From contig CAKRGM010000014.1 in assembly GCA_934330725.1 (NCBI GenBank), positions 1 through 59,381 of the forward strand: 59,381 bases of DNA, read 5' to 3'. Positions 25,751 through 34,780 of this stretch are shown here, piece after piece. The notes beneath the pieces were generated by a model, which saw only the letters and a list, made by a program, of their open reading frames with translations, was not told the DNA's origin and searched no databases. The position numbers and the translations under genes are program-made. Numbering within the stretch: position 1 is the first letter of the stretch; every line of letters starts with the position of its first letter. The DNA is from an uncultured Lachnospiraceae bacterium (GTDB taxonomy: Bacteria > Bacillota > Clostridia > Lachnospirales > Lachnospiraceae).

Positions 25751-27367
25751 ATGAATAGATTTAGCAGTGCGATTTTAAGATTAAAAAGTTTGGTATGTGT
25801 GGCTGTAGTTCTTTTTATATGTGTTTATGGCGTGGGGACAACAGTATCAGCTGCGGAAACGGCAAAAGTATCGGTTGGTTCGGCAAGTACTACGGTTGGC
25901 GAGGAAGTAACGGTAATTGTAAGTATAACGACAAGTGGACAACAGACCGCAGGATATATAAAGCTTTCATATGATCCAGGGATTATAGAATATGTATCAG
26001 GTGGAACCGGCGGCGGAGGAACAGTTGTGTTATATACAGCGGGTGAGTCTTCTGTGGCAGTAAGATTTAAGGCAAAGGCAGCCGGGAGTTCTGCAATAAG
26101 TATTGCTGATGCGGTTATAGGTGTTGGAGCAGAGGATAATGCAGCTGTTAGCAGGTCAAATGGTTCAATCAGGGTAAATGCGCCTGCGAACTATTCATCA
26201 GACAATAATCTTAAGTCACTTTCAATAAGTCCCGGCGTATTATCACCTGCATTTTCACCAAATGTTACAGAATATACGACATCTGTCGGTGCTGACTGTT
26301 CATCGCTTGCAGTAAGTGCAGTGGCAAATGACGGGAAAGCCAAAGTCAGTATATCAGGGAAAAGAATGGATCCTGGCAAGAATACGACAACAATTACTGT
26401 AACAGCTGAAAATGGTTCAAAAAAGGTATATAAAATATATACGACAAAGGATTCGTCTGCTGCACAGGAAACAACAGCTGCAGGTACAGATGATCAGACA
26501 AAACCGGATGATAAAAAAGATCCGGAAGCTGAAACAAAAGCTGACGGTGAGGCAGAAAACAGTACGGATATTGTTGGGCAGTCACAGAATATTGTTGTAA
26601 ATGAGAATGAATACAGAGTACTTAAGGATTTATCAGATCATCCATTACCACAGGGATATGAACTGATTATATATGATTTTAATGGGCTTAGCGTTGCAGC
26701 CGGAAAAGGAATCAATAATAAAATCATTCTTATGTATCTTGAAAACACAGATGGAAATGGTGAATCAGGATTTTATGTTTATGATTCTGTAACTAAAGAA
26801 TTTACACCATATATTGAAATCGGGCAGCCTGCAATTACATATGTAATTCTGCCGATAACTGATAATATGGAGAAGCCGGATGGATTTGAGCTTACTAAGT
26901 ATAATATTGGTGGAAGAGATGTAGACGTGCTTATGGGCTCATCAAATGAATTCTGCCTTTTTTATGGAATTGATTCAAATGGTGTAACGGGATGGTTTAA
27001 ATATAACTGTAATGATCTTACGATTCAGACATACGCTCCAGATGGAAAAACAGAAGCAGCGAATACGCAACAGGGGCAGAGTAAATCATCAGATATCTGG
27101 AAAATGACAGCAGTTATTCTTATTGTTGTATGCGTTATTCTTATAGCAGCAGTTGTAATTCTTGGATTTATGTTACGCAGGCATAAAAAGATGCTTCTGG
27201 ATGTGATAAAACACAACAGCAGACTTGAGCCGGGTGATACAGCACAGGCAGCAGAGGTAATGCAGTCAGATGATGCGGATGCATCTGAAGAAGATATTCT
27301 TTTACAGGATGATGAAGAAGATTATATAGAGATAGAGGAACATAAAGAGACAGACGAAAAACAGTAA
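25751..27367 (+). CDS. Membrane-anchored cohesin-like surface protein
   Basis: A 538-residue protein with a signal peptide (about 1-36), a cohesin-like domain (about 37-150: VGEEVTVIVSI..., GYIKLSYDPGIIEYV, closing GSIRVNAP) and a cadherin-like beta-sandwich (about 155-240). A Lys/Glu-rich linker, an unassigned alpha/beta domain (about 275-430), one transmembrane helix (about 447-473) and an acidic cytoplasmic tail follow. It comes 98 bp after the dockerin-bearing glucosaminidase and ends in a terminator. Likely role: holding a dockerin-containing partner at the cell surface. The domain call is by pattern; binding to the neighbour is inference. Confidence 0.7.
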   Translation: MNRFSSAILRLKSLVCVAVVLFICVYGVGTTVSAAETAKVSVGSASTTVGEEVTVIVSITTSGQQTAGYIKLSYDPGIIEYVSGGTGGGGTVVLYTAGESSVAVRFKAKAAGSSAISIADAVIGVGAEDNAAVSRSNGSIRVNAPANYSSDNNLKSLSISPGVLSPAFSPNVTEYTTSVGADCSSLAVSAVANDGKAKVSISGKRMDPGKNTTTITVTAENGSKKVYKIYTTKDSSAAQETTAAGTDDQTKPDDKKDPEAETKADGEAENSTDIVGQSQNIVVNENEYRVLKDLSDHPLPQGYELIIYDFNGLSVAAGKGINNKIILMYLENTDGNGESGFYVYDSVTKEFTPYIEIGQPAITYVILPITDNMEKPDGFELTKYNIGGRDVDVLMGSSNEFCLFYGIDSNGVTGWFKYNCNDLTIQTYAPDGKTEAANTQQGQSKSSDIWKMTAVILIVVCVILIAAVVILGFMLRRHKKMLLDVIKHNSRLEPGDTAQAAEVMQSDDADASEEDILLQDDEEDYIEIEEHKETDEKQ

Positions 27368-27388
27368 AAAATGTAAAATAAATCAGGA

Positions 27389-27435
27389 ATGCCCGGAGTA
27401 CAGATTTAAACCAAAAGTACTCCGGGCATTTGTTT
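27389..27435 (+). terminator. Terminator between convergent genes
   Basis: ATGCCCGGAGTAC pairs perfectly with GTACTCCGGGCAT, followed by TTGTTTAATT. Confidence 0.85.
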
Positions 27436-27466
27436 AATTATGACATCTGTTAAATGCTGGTGGATG

Positions 27467-28534
27467 TCAGATTTCTTCTGGAAGAGTGAATTCTTCGGCC
27501 TGTTTTTTATACTCACTGCTGTTTGAAAGATAGACGTTATATAAATCATAATTCCCATTGTTTTTTTCAATGGCAGCAAGTTTTGAATAGCATTCTGACA
27601 GGCAGTAAAGCGGTGCATCACCGCTTGAATGAATATCTATTATGCTTTCTGTTTCTGATGATGCGTTAATATACCATAAAACAGCTTCTTCATAATCGTT
27701 ATTATCGTAAAAATAGCTGCCAAGCTCCATGCATATTTCTGCACATGGATTTATGGCTACATCTTTAAGACATATTTTGAAAAAATTGTTATAGTCTTTT
27801 TTTAATCTGTATATTCTGGCAAGTACACAGGATATATTACGTGTACAGTCATCGTTATGTATTTCTTTTGAGAGCTTATTTTCAAAAATATCTGATACAT
27901 TTAAAAAGTCATTGTCTGTTCCTGAAATAAATAATTCTTTACAAAACATTATGACTGCATAGTCTTCTAAAACGGCTCCGTTATTAATGGCATTTATAAA
28001 TGTTGAAAAATCCCGTTTTGAATGATCTGAGTCAGGGCAATGGCATATGATAATATCACTGTCGAATACGACAGGATCAAGCTTTATGGTTTCATGTACC
28101 GGGCTTATCCACTTAAAGGTACGCAGACGTTTGAAAAGCTTTGGGCGATATTCCTGAATGCTGTTATATACCGTATTATATTCAGAGACATTTAAATATT
28201 TCATCTGGACAATTTCAATTTCAGGCATAAGCACGGTTTTTAAATCTGAAAATGCTTTCCTGTTGGCATCATCAAGGTATTCATCTGCATCCGCAGAGAA
28301 TATATAGTCGCAGGAAGCCTTTGAAAATGCAAAGTTACGGGCCTGTGAAAAATCGCCATTCCATTTAAAGTCGAAAATTTTATCTGTGTATTTTGCGGCA
28401 ATTTCTTTAGTGTTATCATCGGAACCGGTATCGACTATGATAATCTCATCAGAAATTCCGGCATACGAATCAAGACATCGACTTAGCTGATGTGCTTCAT
28501 TTTTTACAATCATACATAAACTGATCGTTACCAT
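27467..28534 (-). CDS. Family 2 glycosyltransferase with TPR-like C-terminus
   Basis: A 355-residue protein. The amino part is a GT-A fold of the SunS/TPR-glycosyltransferase type: SLCMIVKNEAHQLSRCLDSY, IIIVDTGSDDNT, and FSADADEYLD carrying the DxD metal/nucleotide-sugar site. The C-terminal part has helical, TPR-like repeats (for example EICMELGSYFYDNNDYEEAVLWY). No transmembrane segment. Acceptor unknown; homologues glycosylate peptides or surface polymers. It lies 36 bp downstream of the degV gene on the same strand and may share its promoter. Confidence 0.85.
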   Translation of the reverse strand: MVTISLCMIVKNEAHQLSRCLDSYAGISDEIIIVDTGSDDNTKEIAAKYTDKIFDFKWNGDFSQARNFAFSKASCDYIFSADADEYLDDANRKAFSDLKTVLMPEIEIVQMKYLNVSEYNTVYNSIQEYRPKLFKRLRTFKWISPVHETIKLDPVVFDSDIIICHCPDSDHSKRDFSTFINAINNGAVLEDYAVIMFCKELFISGTDNDFLNVSDIFENKLSKEIHNDDCTRNISCVLARIYRLKKDYNNFFKICLKDVAINPCAEICMELGSYFYDNNDYEEAVLWYINASSETESIIDIHSSGDAPLYCLSECYSKLAAIEKNNGNYDLYNVYLSNSSEYKKQAEEFTLPEEI

Positions 28535-28570
28535 AAAATTACCATGCCTTTCTATATAGAGTCAGTAGTA

Positions 28571-29467
28571 TTATATAAAGTTTTCGTATTTAGGCATAAC
28601 ACCTATGCCAATAGGATATGGACCTGTGTGGCATGCTGTTACGACACCAATACGTGTAGGATATTCTTCTGTAGATTCAAGGCATTTGATATCAAGCTGT
28701 TCCTCAACTTCTTTCCGGAACTCTTCACATTCTTCAAGACCATATCCGGCTTCAACGCTGAATACATAATTCTCTTTTTTAAAATCGGCATCCTTAAGAA
28801 ACTTTTTACAGAGTGAAATGACGTTTGCTTTTGATTTATTACGTGTACGTGCTATTCCTCCGATGCCAAGCTCACCATTTTTTAAAATGATAAGAGGACG
28901 TATACTTAATTTTCCGGAAATAAGTGAAGCAAGCTTTCCAATTCGTCCACCCTTCTGCAGATAATCAAGTGAGCCGATAGTGAAAAAAATTCTTCCATAA
29001 GGAATCATTTCATTTAAAACTGAAACAGCTTTCTCATATGGAACATTATCATTTCTCATACGGAGTGCTTCGTATACGAAAAGTCCCTGTGAGGCAGCAT
29101 CCTGTCTTGAATCTATTACAGTTATTTTAGCATCAGGATAGTCATCAAGCAACTGCAGGCGTGCAGTAGATGCAGAATTATATGAACCACTGAGCGTAGT
29201 TGATATGCATATGCATATAATCGGTATATTCTGTTTAACATAAGGTAGAAATGCATCGGTATAGTCCTGAATAGTAGGAAGAGAGGATTTAGGGAATGCT
29301 CCATCTTCCACAAGACGTCTGTAGAATTCGTCCGGATCAACATCAATCTGTTCTTTATGATAATTTTCTCCATCAAATGTTACATAAAGAGGAACCATTG
29401 TAATTCCATTTTTTTCAGCGAAATCTTTATTAATATCAAAAGCTGAATCACTTATTAACTTAAACAT
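28571..29467 (-). CDS. DegV family fatty-acid-binding protein
   Basis: A 298-residue protein. FKLISDSAFDINKDF at the start, TTLSGSYNSA (the fatty-acid carboxylate-binding TxxS region) and the GKLSIRPLIILKNGE strand are DegV signatures. Family members bind long-chain fatty acids and, as FakB proteins, present them to the FakA kinase; which fatty acid is used here is unknown. The start at 29467 is chosen because GGAG precedes it by seven bases; the ATG at 29485 has no ribosome site. Confidence 0.9.
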   Translation of the reverse strand: MFKLISDSAFDINKDFAEKNGITMVPLYVTFDGENYHKEQIDVDPDEFYRRLVEDGAFPKSSLPTIQDYTDAFLPYVKQNIPIICICISTTLSGSYNSASTARLQLLDDYPDAKITVIDSRQDAASQGLFVYEALRMRNDNVPYEKAVSVLNEMIPYGRIFFTIGSLDYLQKGGRIGKLASLISGKLSIRPLIILKNGELGIGGIARTRNKSKANVISLCKKFLKDADFKKENYVFSVEAGYGLEECEEFRKEVEEQLDIKCLESTEEYPTRIGVVTACHTGPYPIGIGVMPKYENFI

Positions 29468-29497
29468 AAATATCTCCATTTCCATATGCTTAAATGC

Positions 29498-29527
29498 ATT
29501 ATATTATTTTAAATATTATTTTAACAA
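29498..29527 (-). promoter_or_regulatory. Promoter of degV and the glycosyltransferase
   Basis: On the minus strand TTGTTA lies at 29527-29522 and TATAAT at 29503-29498, with an 18-bp spacer. Confidence 0.55.
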
Positions 29528-29719
29528 GAAAAACCACAATATATTTGTTATGATATGTTATCACATAGTAATGAAAACTACAATAAATAATTTATTAAAT
29601 TACCATTAACATATATGACGAAATATAATAAAGAATATCGAAGACATCTTTTGACTATAACATCATCATTTAAAACAATAATAAAATTGACAAAAAATAT
29701 TCAATATAAAGTAGCAGTA

Positions 29720-29728
29720 TGTTATAAT
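29720..29728 (+). promoter_or_regulatory. Extended -10 promoter of the DJ-1-like gene
   Basis: TGTTATAAT (TGnTATAAT) about 45 bp before the ATG; no good -35 at the usual distance. Confidence 0.5.
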
Positions 29729-29773
29729 CAAAATTAAATGTTGCAAAATATGTAGTAGAAAGGAATTGAAATA

Positions 29774-30328
29774 ATGAAAGTTTGTACATTTTTAACAAAT
29801 GGGTTTGAAACAGTTGAAGCGCTTGCGGTAATAGATATTTTAAGGAGAGCAGGTATAACAACAGATACAGTGTCAATAGATAATAACAGAATGGTCAAGA
29901 GCGCACAGTCAGTTACAGTTGAGGCTGATTATACAATAGATGATTATGATTTTACGGAAGCTGATGTTTTATTTTTACCAGGAGGACCGGGACACGTTCA
30001 TCTTGAACAGTCAGAAAAAGTAGTTGATGTACTTAAAAAACATTACAGTGCTGGTAAAAGAATAGCTGCCATATGTGCAGCACCAAGTATTCTTGGACAT
30101 TTAAAAATGCTTGAGAATAAAAAGGCGACATGTTTCCCGGGATATGAGAAGGATTTATACGGCGCAGAAGTGCTTACTGCACCGGCTACAGTTGTAACAG
30201 ATGGAAACATTACTACATCGCGTGGGATGGGAACAGCTGTTGAACTTGGTCTTGAACTGGTCAGTCTGCTGATAAGTGAGGACAAGGCAAAAGAACTGGG
30301 TATGACAATACAGTTCTTAAATAAATAA
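29774..30328 (+). CDS. DJ-1/PfpI family protein
   Basis: A 184-residue protein of the DJ-1/ThiJ/PfpI superfamily. FLTNGFETVEALAVIDILRRAG at the amino end contains the conserved acidic residue, and AAICAAPSILG near 95-105 carries the nucleophile-elbow cysteine. It is closest in layout to YajL/DJ-1-type proteins, for which chaperone and glyoxalase/deglycase activities have been reported and debated. AAAGGA ribosome site. The D-Ala-D-Ala carboxypeptidase gene follows after 27 bp. Confidence 0.9.
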   Translation: MKVCTFLTNGFETVEALAVIDILRRAGITTDTVSIDNNRMVKSAQSVTVEADYTIDDYDFTEADVLFLPGGPGHVHLEQSEKVVDVLKKHYSAGKRIAAICAAPSILGHLKMLENKKATCFPGYEKDLYGAEVLTAPATVVTDGNITTSRGMGTAVELGLELVSLLISEDKAKELGMTIQFLNK

Positions 30329-30355
30329 GGTTAATGACAAGGATGTGTAATATTA

Positions 30356-31462
30356 ATGGATAATCAGTTTGAATATGACATGGATTATGCTTTAAAAAAG
30401 GACAGGGCAAGAAGAAAAAAATCCGCAGCCATAAAAAGACAGAGGGCACGCAGAGTTTATTTTATAAAAAAAGTCTGCAGAGTTTCATGCATTATTGTAT
30501 TGCTTACGATAATCAGTGTCATAGCCATAAAAAGGGTAAGTAAAGGCAGCAGTAGTTCCCAGGCAGATAATCAGGTGTTATATAATGACCAGGCTGCTGT
30601 ACAGATTAATGCAGAGGCTTTAAAGGATCTTAATAAAGAGACGCAGGCTGTAAAAATAAAATATCCCGATAAGGCGGACAATTACAAAGAAATTGATAAC
30701 GAGGCTATATTAAGTCCTTATATTTCATTGCTTGATGTTGAAAACAGTAAGATTATTGCAGGCAGAAATTGTGATGCCAGAATATATCCCGCTTCTATGA
30801 CGAAAGTTATGACATTAATAGTTGCAGTTGAAAATTTAAAAGACAGTAGTCAGACATTTACATTTAATAATGAAATAATAGACCCTCTTGTAAAGCAGGA
30901 TGCATCAAGGGCCGGTTTTGAACCGGACGAAAAAGTGCAGGTGGAGGATTTACTGTATGGTCTGATTCTTCCATCAGGTGCAGACAGCGCCGAAGCACTT
31001 GCACAGATGACAGCAGGTTCGGATGAAAAGTTCGCAGATATGATGAATGAAAAATGTAAGGAGCTTGGTCTTGTAAATACACATTTTACAAATCCATCAG
31101 GTCTGTTTGATGAACAGCAGTATACTACTCCGACGGAAATGGCAATGATTTTAGAATATGCAATGTCAAATCCGGAATGCTCAAAGATTCTTTCAACTTA
31201 TCAGTATACGACAAAGGCTACGGATAAGCATCCGGAAGGAATTCAGCTTACAAGTACAATGTTTAGCAGGATGTATGGAAATGAAGTGGAGGGCGTTACT
31301 ATACAGGCCGGAAAAACAGGATATACACAGGAGGCAAAGAGCTGTCTTGTAAGCTATGCTGAGAAAAATGGACATCATTATGTTGCTGTGACTGCATCGG
31401 CAGAGAACAAATGGCATGTAATATTTGATGATTTTGAAATATATAAGACTTACCTGCCATAA
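30356..31462 (+). CDS. D-alanyl-D-alanine carboxypeptidase (S11, penicillin-binding)
   Basis: A 368-residue protein with a basic cytoplasmic N-terminus (about 1-40), one membrane anchor (about 41-59) and a peptidase S11 domain. The active-site Ser-Lys is in PASMTKVM, the second motif is PSGADSAEALA (Ser-Gly-Ala in place of the more usual Ser-x-Asn), and the third is AGKTGYTQEAKSC. It trims the terminal D-Ala of peptidoglycan stems outside the membrane. The usual C-terminal PBP5 domain is absent, so it is a short form. Anchoring is N-terminal rather than by a C-terminal amphipathic helix. Confidence 0.88.
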   Translation: MDNQFEYDMDYALKKDRARRKKSAAIKRQRARRVYFIKKVCRVSCIIVLLTIISVIAIKRVSKGSSSSQADNQVLYNDQAAVQINAEALKDLNKETQAVKIKYPDKADNYKEIDNEAILSPYISLLDVENSKIIAGRNCDARIYPASMTKVMTLIVAVENLKDSSQTFTFNNEIIDPLVKQDASRAGFEPDEKVQVEDLLYGLILPSGADSAEALAQMTAGSDEKFADMMNEKCKELGLVNTHFTNPSGLFDEQQYTTPTEMAMILEYAMSNPECSKILSTYQYTTKATDKHPEGIQLTSTMFSRMYGNEVEGVTIQAGKTGYTQEAKSCLVSYAEKNGHHYVAVTASAENKWHVIFDDFEIYKTYLP

Positions 31463-31554
31463 AATCAGACGATTTATTTACAAAAATTGTTAACATAATA
31501 TATTATCTACTGCACATAATAATACCAAGATAAGCAGTAAAGTTGTTTATCTTA

Positions 31555-31611
31555 CCTGAAAACATCAGAATTGATAAAATATTTAATATTCATCAGTGAA
31601 CATGTTTCAGG
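31555..31611. repeat. Inverted repeat upstream of the SASP gene
   Basis: CCTGAAAACAT (31555-31565) is complementary, with one bulge, to ATGTTTCAGG (31602-31611), enclosing an A/T-rich loop. It lies about 25 bp before the spore-protein gene, where a sporulation promoter would be expected. I could not fix the promoter. Confidence 0.4.
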
Positions 31612-31635
31612 AAATATATTATGGGGGTGGAGAAT

Positions 31636-31839
31636 ATGGCAAACTCAAGTTCAAAATCTAAAAAGGATGCAAAGGAAGCATTAGACAGATTCAAAATGGA
31701 AGTTGCTTCTGAAATCGGTGTTAATTTAAAGGATGGTTACAATGGTGATCTTACTTCAGCTGAAGCAGGTTCAGTAGGTGGCTATATGGTTAAGAAGATG
31801 ATTAAGAGACAGGAAGAGCAGATGTCTCAGGGAAAATAA
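31636..31839 (+). CDS. Alpha/beta-type small acid-soluble spore protein
   Basis: A 67-residue DNA-binding spore protein. ALDRFKMEVASEIGV is the conserved segment containing the germination-protease cleavage site, and LTSAEAGSVGGYMVKKMI matches the second conserved helix. Such proteins coat and protect DNA in spores and are degraded at germination. The start at 31636 follows GGGTGGAGA; the ATG at 31621 lies upstream of that site. It indicates that the organism keeps at least part of the sporulation programme. Confidence 0.92.
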   Translation: MANSSSKSKKDAKEALDRFKMEVASEIGVNLKDGYNGDLTSAEAGSVGGYMVKKMIKRQEEQMSQGK

Positions 31840-31863
31840 TTATATAGCTGATTACAGCATGTA

Positions 31864-31912
31864 TTCAGTAAAAAAGCGGGAGCGATATGTCGCTTCCGCT
31901 TTTTTTACTGAA
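31864..31912. terminator. Strong hairpin terminator after the SASP gene
   Basis: TTCAGTAAAAAAGCGG and AGCGA pair with TCGCT and CCGCTTTTTTTACTGAA; seven T residues lie in the right arm. It can work in both directions. Confidence 0.92.
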
Positions 31913-31913
31913 T

Positions 31914-31954
31914 CAGATTTTTACAGGTTGGCTTAAAAGCCTGTAAAAATCTGA
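31914..31954. terminator. Second hairpin between convergent genes
   Basis: CAGATTTTTACAGG pairs with CCTGTAAAAATCTG around an inner short stem. It probably terminates the minus-strand thioesterase transcript. Confidence 0.6.
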
Positions 31955-31971
31955 AAAATCATATGATGGTC

Positions 31972-32454
31972 TTAATGCCGCTGCATGGCACGCAGTTTTG
32001 CTGATTCATATTTTTGTTTTTCATCATCTGTTTCTATTTTTATGCGGGGAGCTTTCGCTGGATGCTCATTTTCATCAAGACACACAAGAGTAAGATACGC
32101 CCTGTTTATAAGACGTTGTCTGCCATCAGTTGACTCTGCAAAAGAGTCTACTTCGACTTCAAATGAAGTATTTCCTGTATATGTTACATACCCATCAAGA
32201 ATGACAGTTTCATTTAAAAATGCAGGTGCGATGAAAGAAGCATTGGAAACACATGCTGTTGTTACATTTGACAGGCAGTGGCGTTTGCCTACAATGCCTG
32301 CGAGCTCATCAATCCATGACAGGAGCTGACCGCCAAACAGTCGTCCGTAGTCATTTAAATGCTGCTGTAAAATCAGATGACAGCTTTTGCTGCGTGATTG
32401 TGATATTGTTCTGTATAATTTATTAATATCAGAAGGTATATTTGTATTATTCAT
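31972..32454 (-). CDS. Acyl-CoA thioesterase (hotdog fold)
   Basis: About 160 residues of the 4HBT/acyl-CoA hydrolase type: DYGRLFGGQLLSWIDELAGIVG carries the conserved Gly-Gly and catalytic-helix region, followed by FIAPAFLNETVILDGYV and YLTLVCLDENEHPAK. It hydrolyses acyl-CoA thioesters; chain length is unknown. The frame is open to 32523, with possible starts at 32523, 32496 and 32454. I chose 32454 for family length and an AGGGA about 11 bases upstream, but this start is uncertain. It is divergent from tig. Confidence 0.8.
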   Translation of the reverse strand: MNNTNIPSDINKLYRTISQSRSKSCHLILQQHLNDYGRLFGGQLLSWIDELAGIVGKRHCLSNVTTACVSNASFIAPAFLNETVILDGYVTYTGNTSFEVEVDSFAESTDGRQRLINRAYLTLVCLDENEHPAKAPRIKIETDDEKQKYESAKLRAMQRH

Positions 32455-32541
32455 AATAAATAGAATTCCCTGTACTTTATTTAATATAATCGACATTTGT
32501 CGCTCGTCAATCATGCAAGACATGTTGACTCGCCTGCACTC

Positions 32542-32550
32542 ATTATATCA
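32542..32550 (-). promoter_or_regulatory. Extended -10 promoter of the thioesterase gene
   Basis: On the minus strand TGATATAAT at 32550-32542 (TGnTATAAT). Confidence 0.5.
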
Positions 32551-32620
32551 TATAAAAAGATAATAAAAAATATAAAATAAAAAACTGATATAAAAAGTGC
32601 TGGTAATATATTTTTATCTA

Positions 32621-32629
32621 TGATATAAT
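32621..32629 (+). promoter_or_regulatory. Extended -10 promoter of the tig operon
   Basis: TGATATAAT at 32621-32629, identical to the divergent thioesterase -10, about 60 bp before the tig start. A weak TGGTAA stands at the -35 distance. Confidence 0.55.
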
Positions 32630-32691
32630 TCATTGGTATGTACGTTGTACTTTAGAAAACTTTACATATATTTAAGGAGGAAGTAGTAACA

Positions 32692-33981
32692 ATGAATTTT
32701 AAGGTAGAGCAGTTGGAAGAAAAGAACATGGTTAAGCTTGTGATTGAAGCATCAGCTGAAGAGTTTGAAGATGGTCTTAATAAAGCATATAGAAAAAATA
32801 AGAACAAGATAACTGTTCCTGGTTTTAGAAAAGGAAAAGCTACTCGTAAGATGATTGAAAAGCTTTACGGAGCAGATGTATTCTTCCAGGATGCAGCCAA
32901 TGCAATTATTCCTGATCTTTATGCTGACGCAGCTAAAGAAAGTGAACTTGAAATTGTTTCACAGCCTGAGATCGGAGTTGATCAGTTAGAGAAGGATAAG
33001 CCATTTGTTTTCACAGCAACTATTGCAGTAAGACCTGAAGTTGAGCTTGGAACATATAAGGGCGTTGAAGTTACTAAGGCAGATACAGATGTAACAGATG
33101 CAGATGTTGATGAAGAACTTAAGAAGGTTCAGGATCAGAATTCAAGAGTTGTAACTGTTGAAGACAGAGCTGTTAAAGACGGTGATATGACAGTTATTGA
33201 TTTTGAAGGATTTATTGATGGTACTCCATTTGAAGGTGGAAAGGGAGAAAATTACCCACTTACAATTGGTTCACATTCATTCATAGATAACTTTGAAGAT
33301 CAGATAATTGGCATGAACATTGGTGACGAAAAAGAAATTAATGTTACATTCCCAGAAGATTATCATGCAGAAGAGTTAAAAGGTAAGCCAGCTGTATTTA
33401 AGGTTAAGGTTCATGAAATCAAAGAAAAACAGCTTCCTGAACTTGATGATGATTTTGCACAGGATGTTTCTGATTTTGATACAATTGCAGAGTACAAGGA
33501 AGATTTAAAGAAGAAGATTACTGAGCGTAAAGAAAACGAAGCTAAGTCTAAGAAAGAAAACGAAGCTATGGATAAGATCGTTGAAAGCTCAAAGATGGAT
33601 ATTCCTGAAGCTATGGTTAAGACTCAGGTTAACAGAATGGCAGAAGATTTTGCTCAGAGATTACAGCAGCAGGGCTTATCTATGGAACAGTATTTCCAGT
33701 ATACAGGTCTTACACCAGATAAGATTGTTGATCAGATGAAGCCGGAAGCACTTAAGAGAATTAAGAGCAGACTTGTTCTTGATGCAATCGTTAAGGCTGA
33801 AAATATTGAAGCATCAGAAGAAGAATTTGAAGAAGAAATCAAGAAAATGGCTGAAGCATACAAGATGGAAGCTGATAAGATTAAAGAATTCATGGGAGAC
33901 TATGAAAAGAATCAGATCAAAGAAGATATTGCAGTTCAGAAGGCTGTTGATCTTGTAGTTGATTCAGTAGTTGAAAAGTAA
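32692..33981 (+). CDS. tig: Trigger factor, ribosome-associated chaperone and prolyl isomerase
   Basis: A 429-residue chaperone at the ribosome exit tunnel. The N-terminal ribosome-binding domain contains PGFRKGKATRKMIEK (the family signature GFRxGxxP region), the FKBP-type isomerase domain spans about 155-240 (VIDFEGFIDGTPFEGG), and the helical C-terminal domain follows. AAGGAGGAAG ribosome site. First of tig-clpP-clpX-lon-engB, a common Firmicute protein-quality-control order. Confidence 0.97.
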   Translation: MNFKVEQLEEKNMVKLVIEASAEEFEDGLNKAYRKNKNKITVPGFRKGKATRKMIEKLYGADVFFQDAANAIIPDLYADAAKESELEIVSQPEIGVDQLEKDKPFVFTATIAVRPEVELGTYKGVEVTKADTDVTDADVDEELKKVQDQNSRVVTVEDRAVKDGDMTVIDFEGFIDGTPFEGGKGENYPLTIGSHSFIDNFEDQIIGMNIGDEKEINVTFPEDYHAEELKGKPAVFKVKVHEIKEKQLPELDDDFAQDVSDFDTIAEYKEDLKKKITERKENEAKSKKENEAMDKIVESSKMDIPEAMVKTQVNRMAEDFAQRLQQQGLSMEQYFQYTGLTPDKIVDQMKPEALKRIKSRLVLDAIVKAENIEASEEEFEEEIKKMAEAYKMEADKIKEFMGDYEKNQIKEDIAVQKAVDLVVDSVVEK

Positions 33982-34023
33982 TATTATTAATATAATTGAA
34001 TCATTGAAAGGCGGGGTGATTGT

Positions 34024-34605
34024 ATGAGTTTAGTACCTTATGTCATTGAGCAGAACAGCCGTGGTGAAAGATCATATGATATTTATTCAAGACTGTTAAA
34101 AGATAGAATTATTTTTTTGGGAGAAGAAGTTACAGATGCATCTGCAAGTGTAATTACTGCACAGTTATTATTCCTTGAGGCAGAAGATCCGGGTAAAGAT
34201 ATTCATCTTTATATTAACAGTCCTGGCGGTTCAGTATCAGCAGGATTTGCAATTTATGATACCATGCAGTATATCAAGTGTGATGTATCTACGATATGTA
34301 TGGGTCTTGCTGCAAGTATGGGAGCATTCCTTCTTGCAGGAGGAGCAAAGGGTAAGAGATTTGCATTACCGAATGCTGAGATTATGATTCATCAGCCATC
34401 AGGCGGTGCTAAGGGTCAGGAAACCGAAATCAGAATCGTGGCTGAGAATATTTTAAAGACTAGAAATAAATTGAATGAGATTCTGGCAGCTAATACAGGC
34501 AAGTCAGTAGAAGAAATATCTCGCGATACAGAACGTGATAATTTTATGACAGCACAGGAAGCTGTTAATTATGGTCTTATCGACAGTATTATTGAAAAGA
34601 GATAG
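34024..34605 (+). CDS. clpP: ATP-dependent Clp protease proteolytic subunit
   Basis: A 193-residue serine protease that forms the 14-mer degradation chamber used by ClpX. The catalytic Ser is in GLAASMGAFLL, the His in MIHQPSGG and the Asp in a DRDNF-like stretch (TERDNFMTA). The start MSLVPYVIEQNSRGER is typical. GGCGGGGTG precedes the ATG. Confidence 0.97.
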   Translation: MSLVPYVIEQNSRGERSYDIYSRLLKDRIIFLGEEVTDASASVITAQLLFLEAEDPGKDIHLYINSPGGSVSAGFAIYDTMQYIKCDVSTICMGLAASMGAFLLAGGAKGKRFALPNAEIMIHQPSGGAKGQETEIRIVAENILKTRNKLNEILAANTGKSVEEISRDTERDNFMTAQEAVNYGLIDSIIEKR

Positions 34606-34615
34606 TTTTAAAACG

Positions 34616-34647
34616 GGAACTGTGGCTTTTCGCTACAGTTCCTTTTT
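34616..34647 (+). terminator. Terminator after clpP
   Basis: GGAACTGTGGC pairs with GCTACAGTTCC, then five T residues. clpX may therefore depend partly on read-through or its own promoter. Confidence 0.85.
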
Positions 34648-34780
34648 CCTTTATATTTATTAGGTATTTGCGAAACACTACCTGAAAAACAGAGCAGGAA
34701 ATTTCGCAATTAACTATTATATTTATATAGGAAATTGCAACATTTTATTATCGTAATAGGAAAGGTATAGGTTAATATTA

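Larger units (their letters stand above)
29468..29773. other. Divergent intergenic region between degV and the DJ-1-like gene
   Basis: A very A/T-rich spacer of 306 bp. It holds the degV promoter on the minus strand and an extended -10 promoter for the DJ-1-like gene on the plus strand. No ORF or stable hairpin was seen. Confidence 0.6.
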
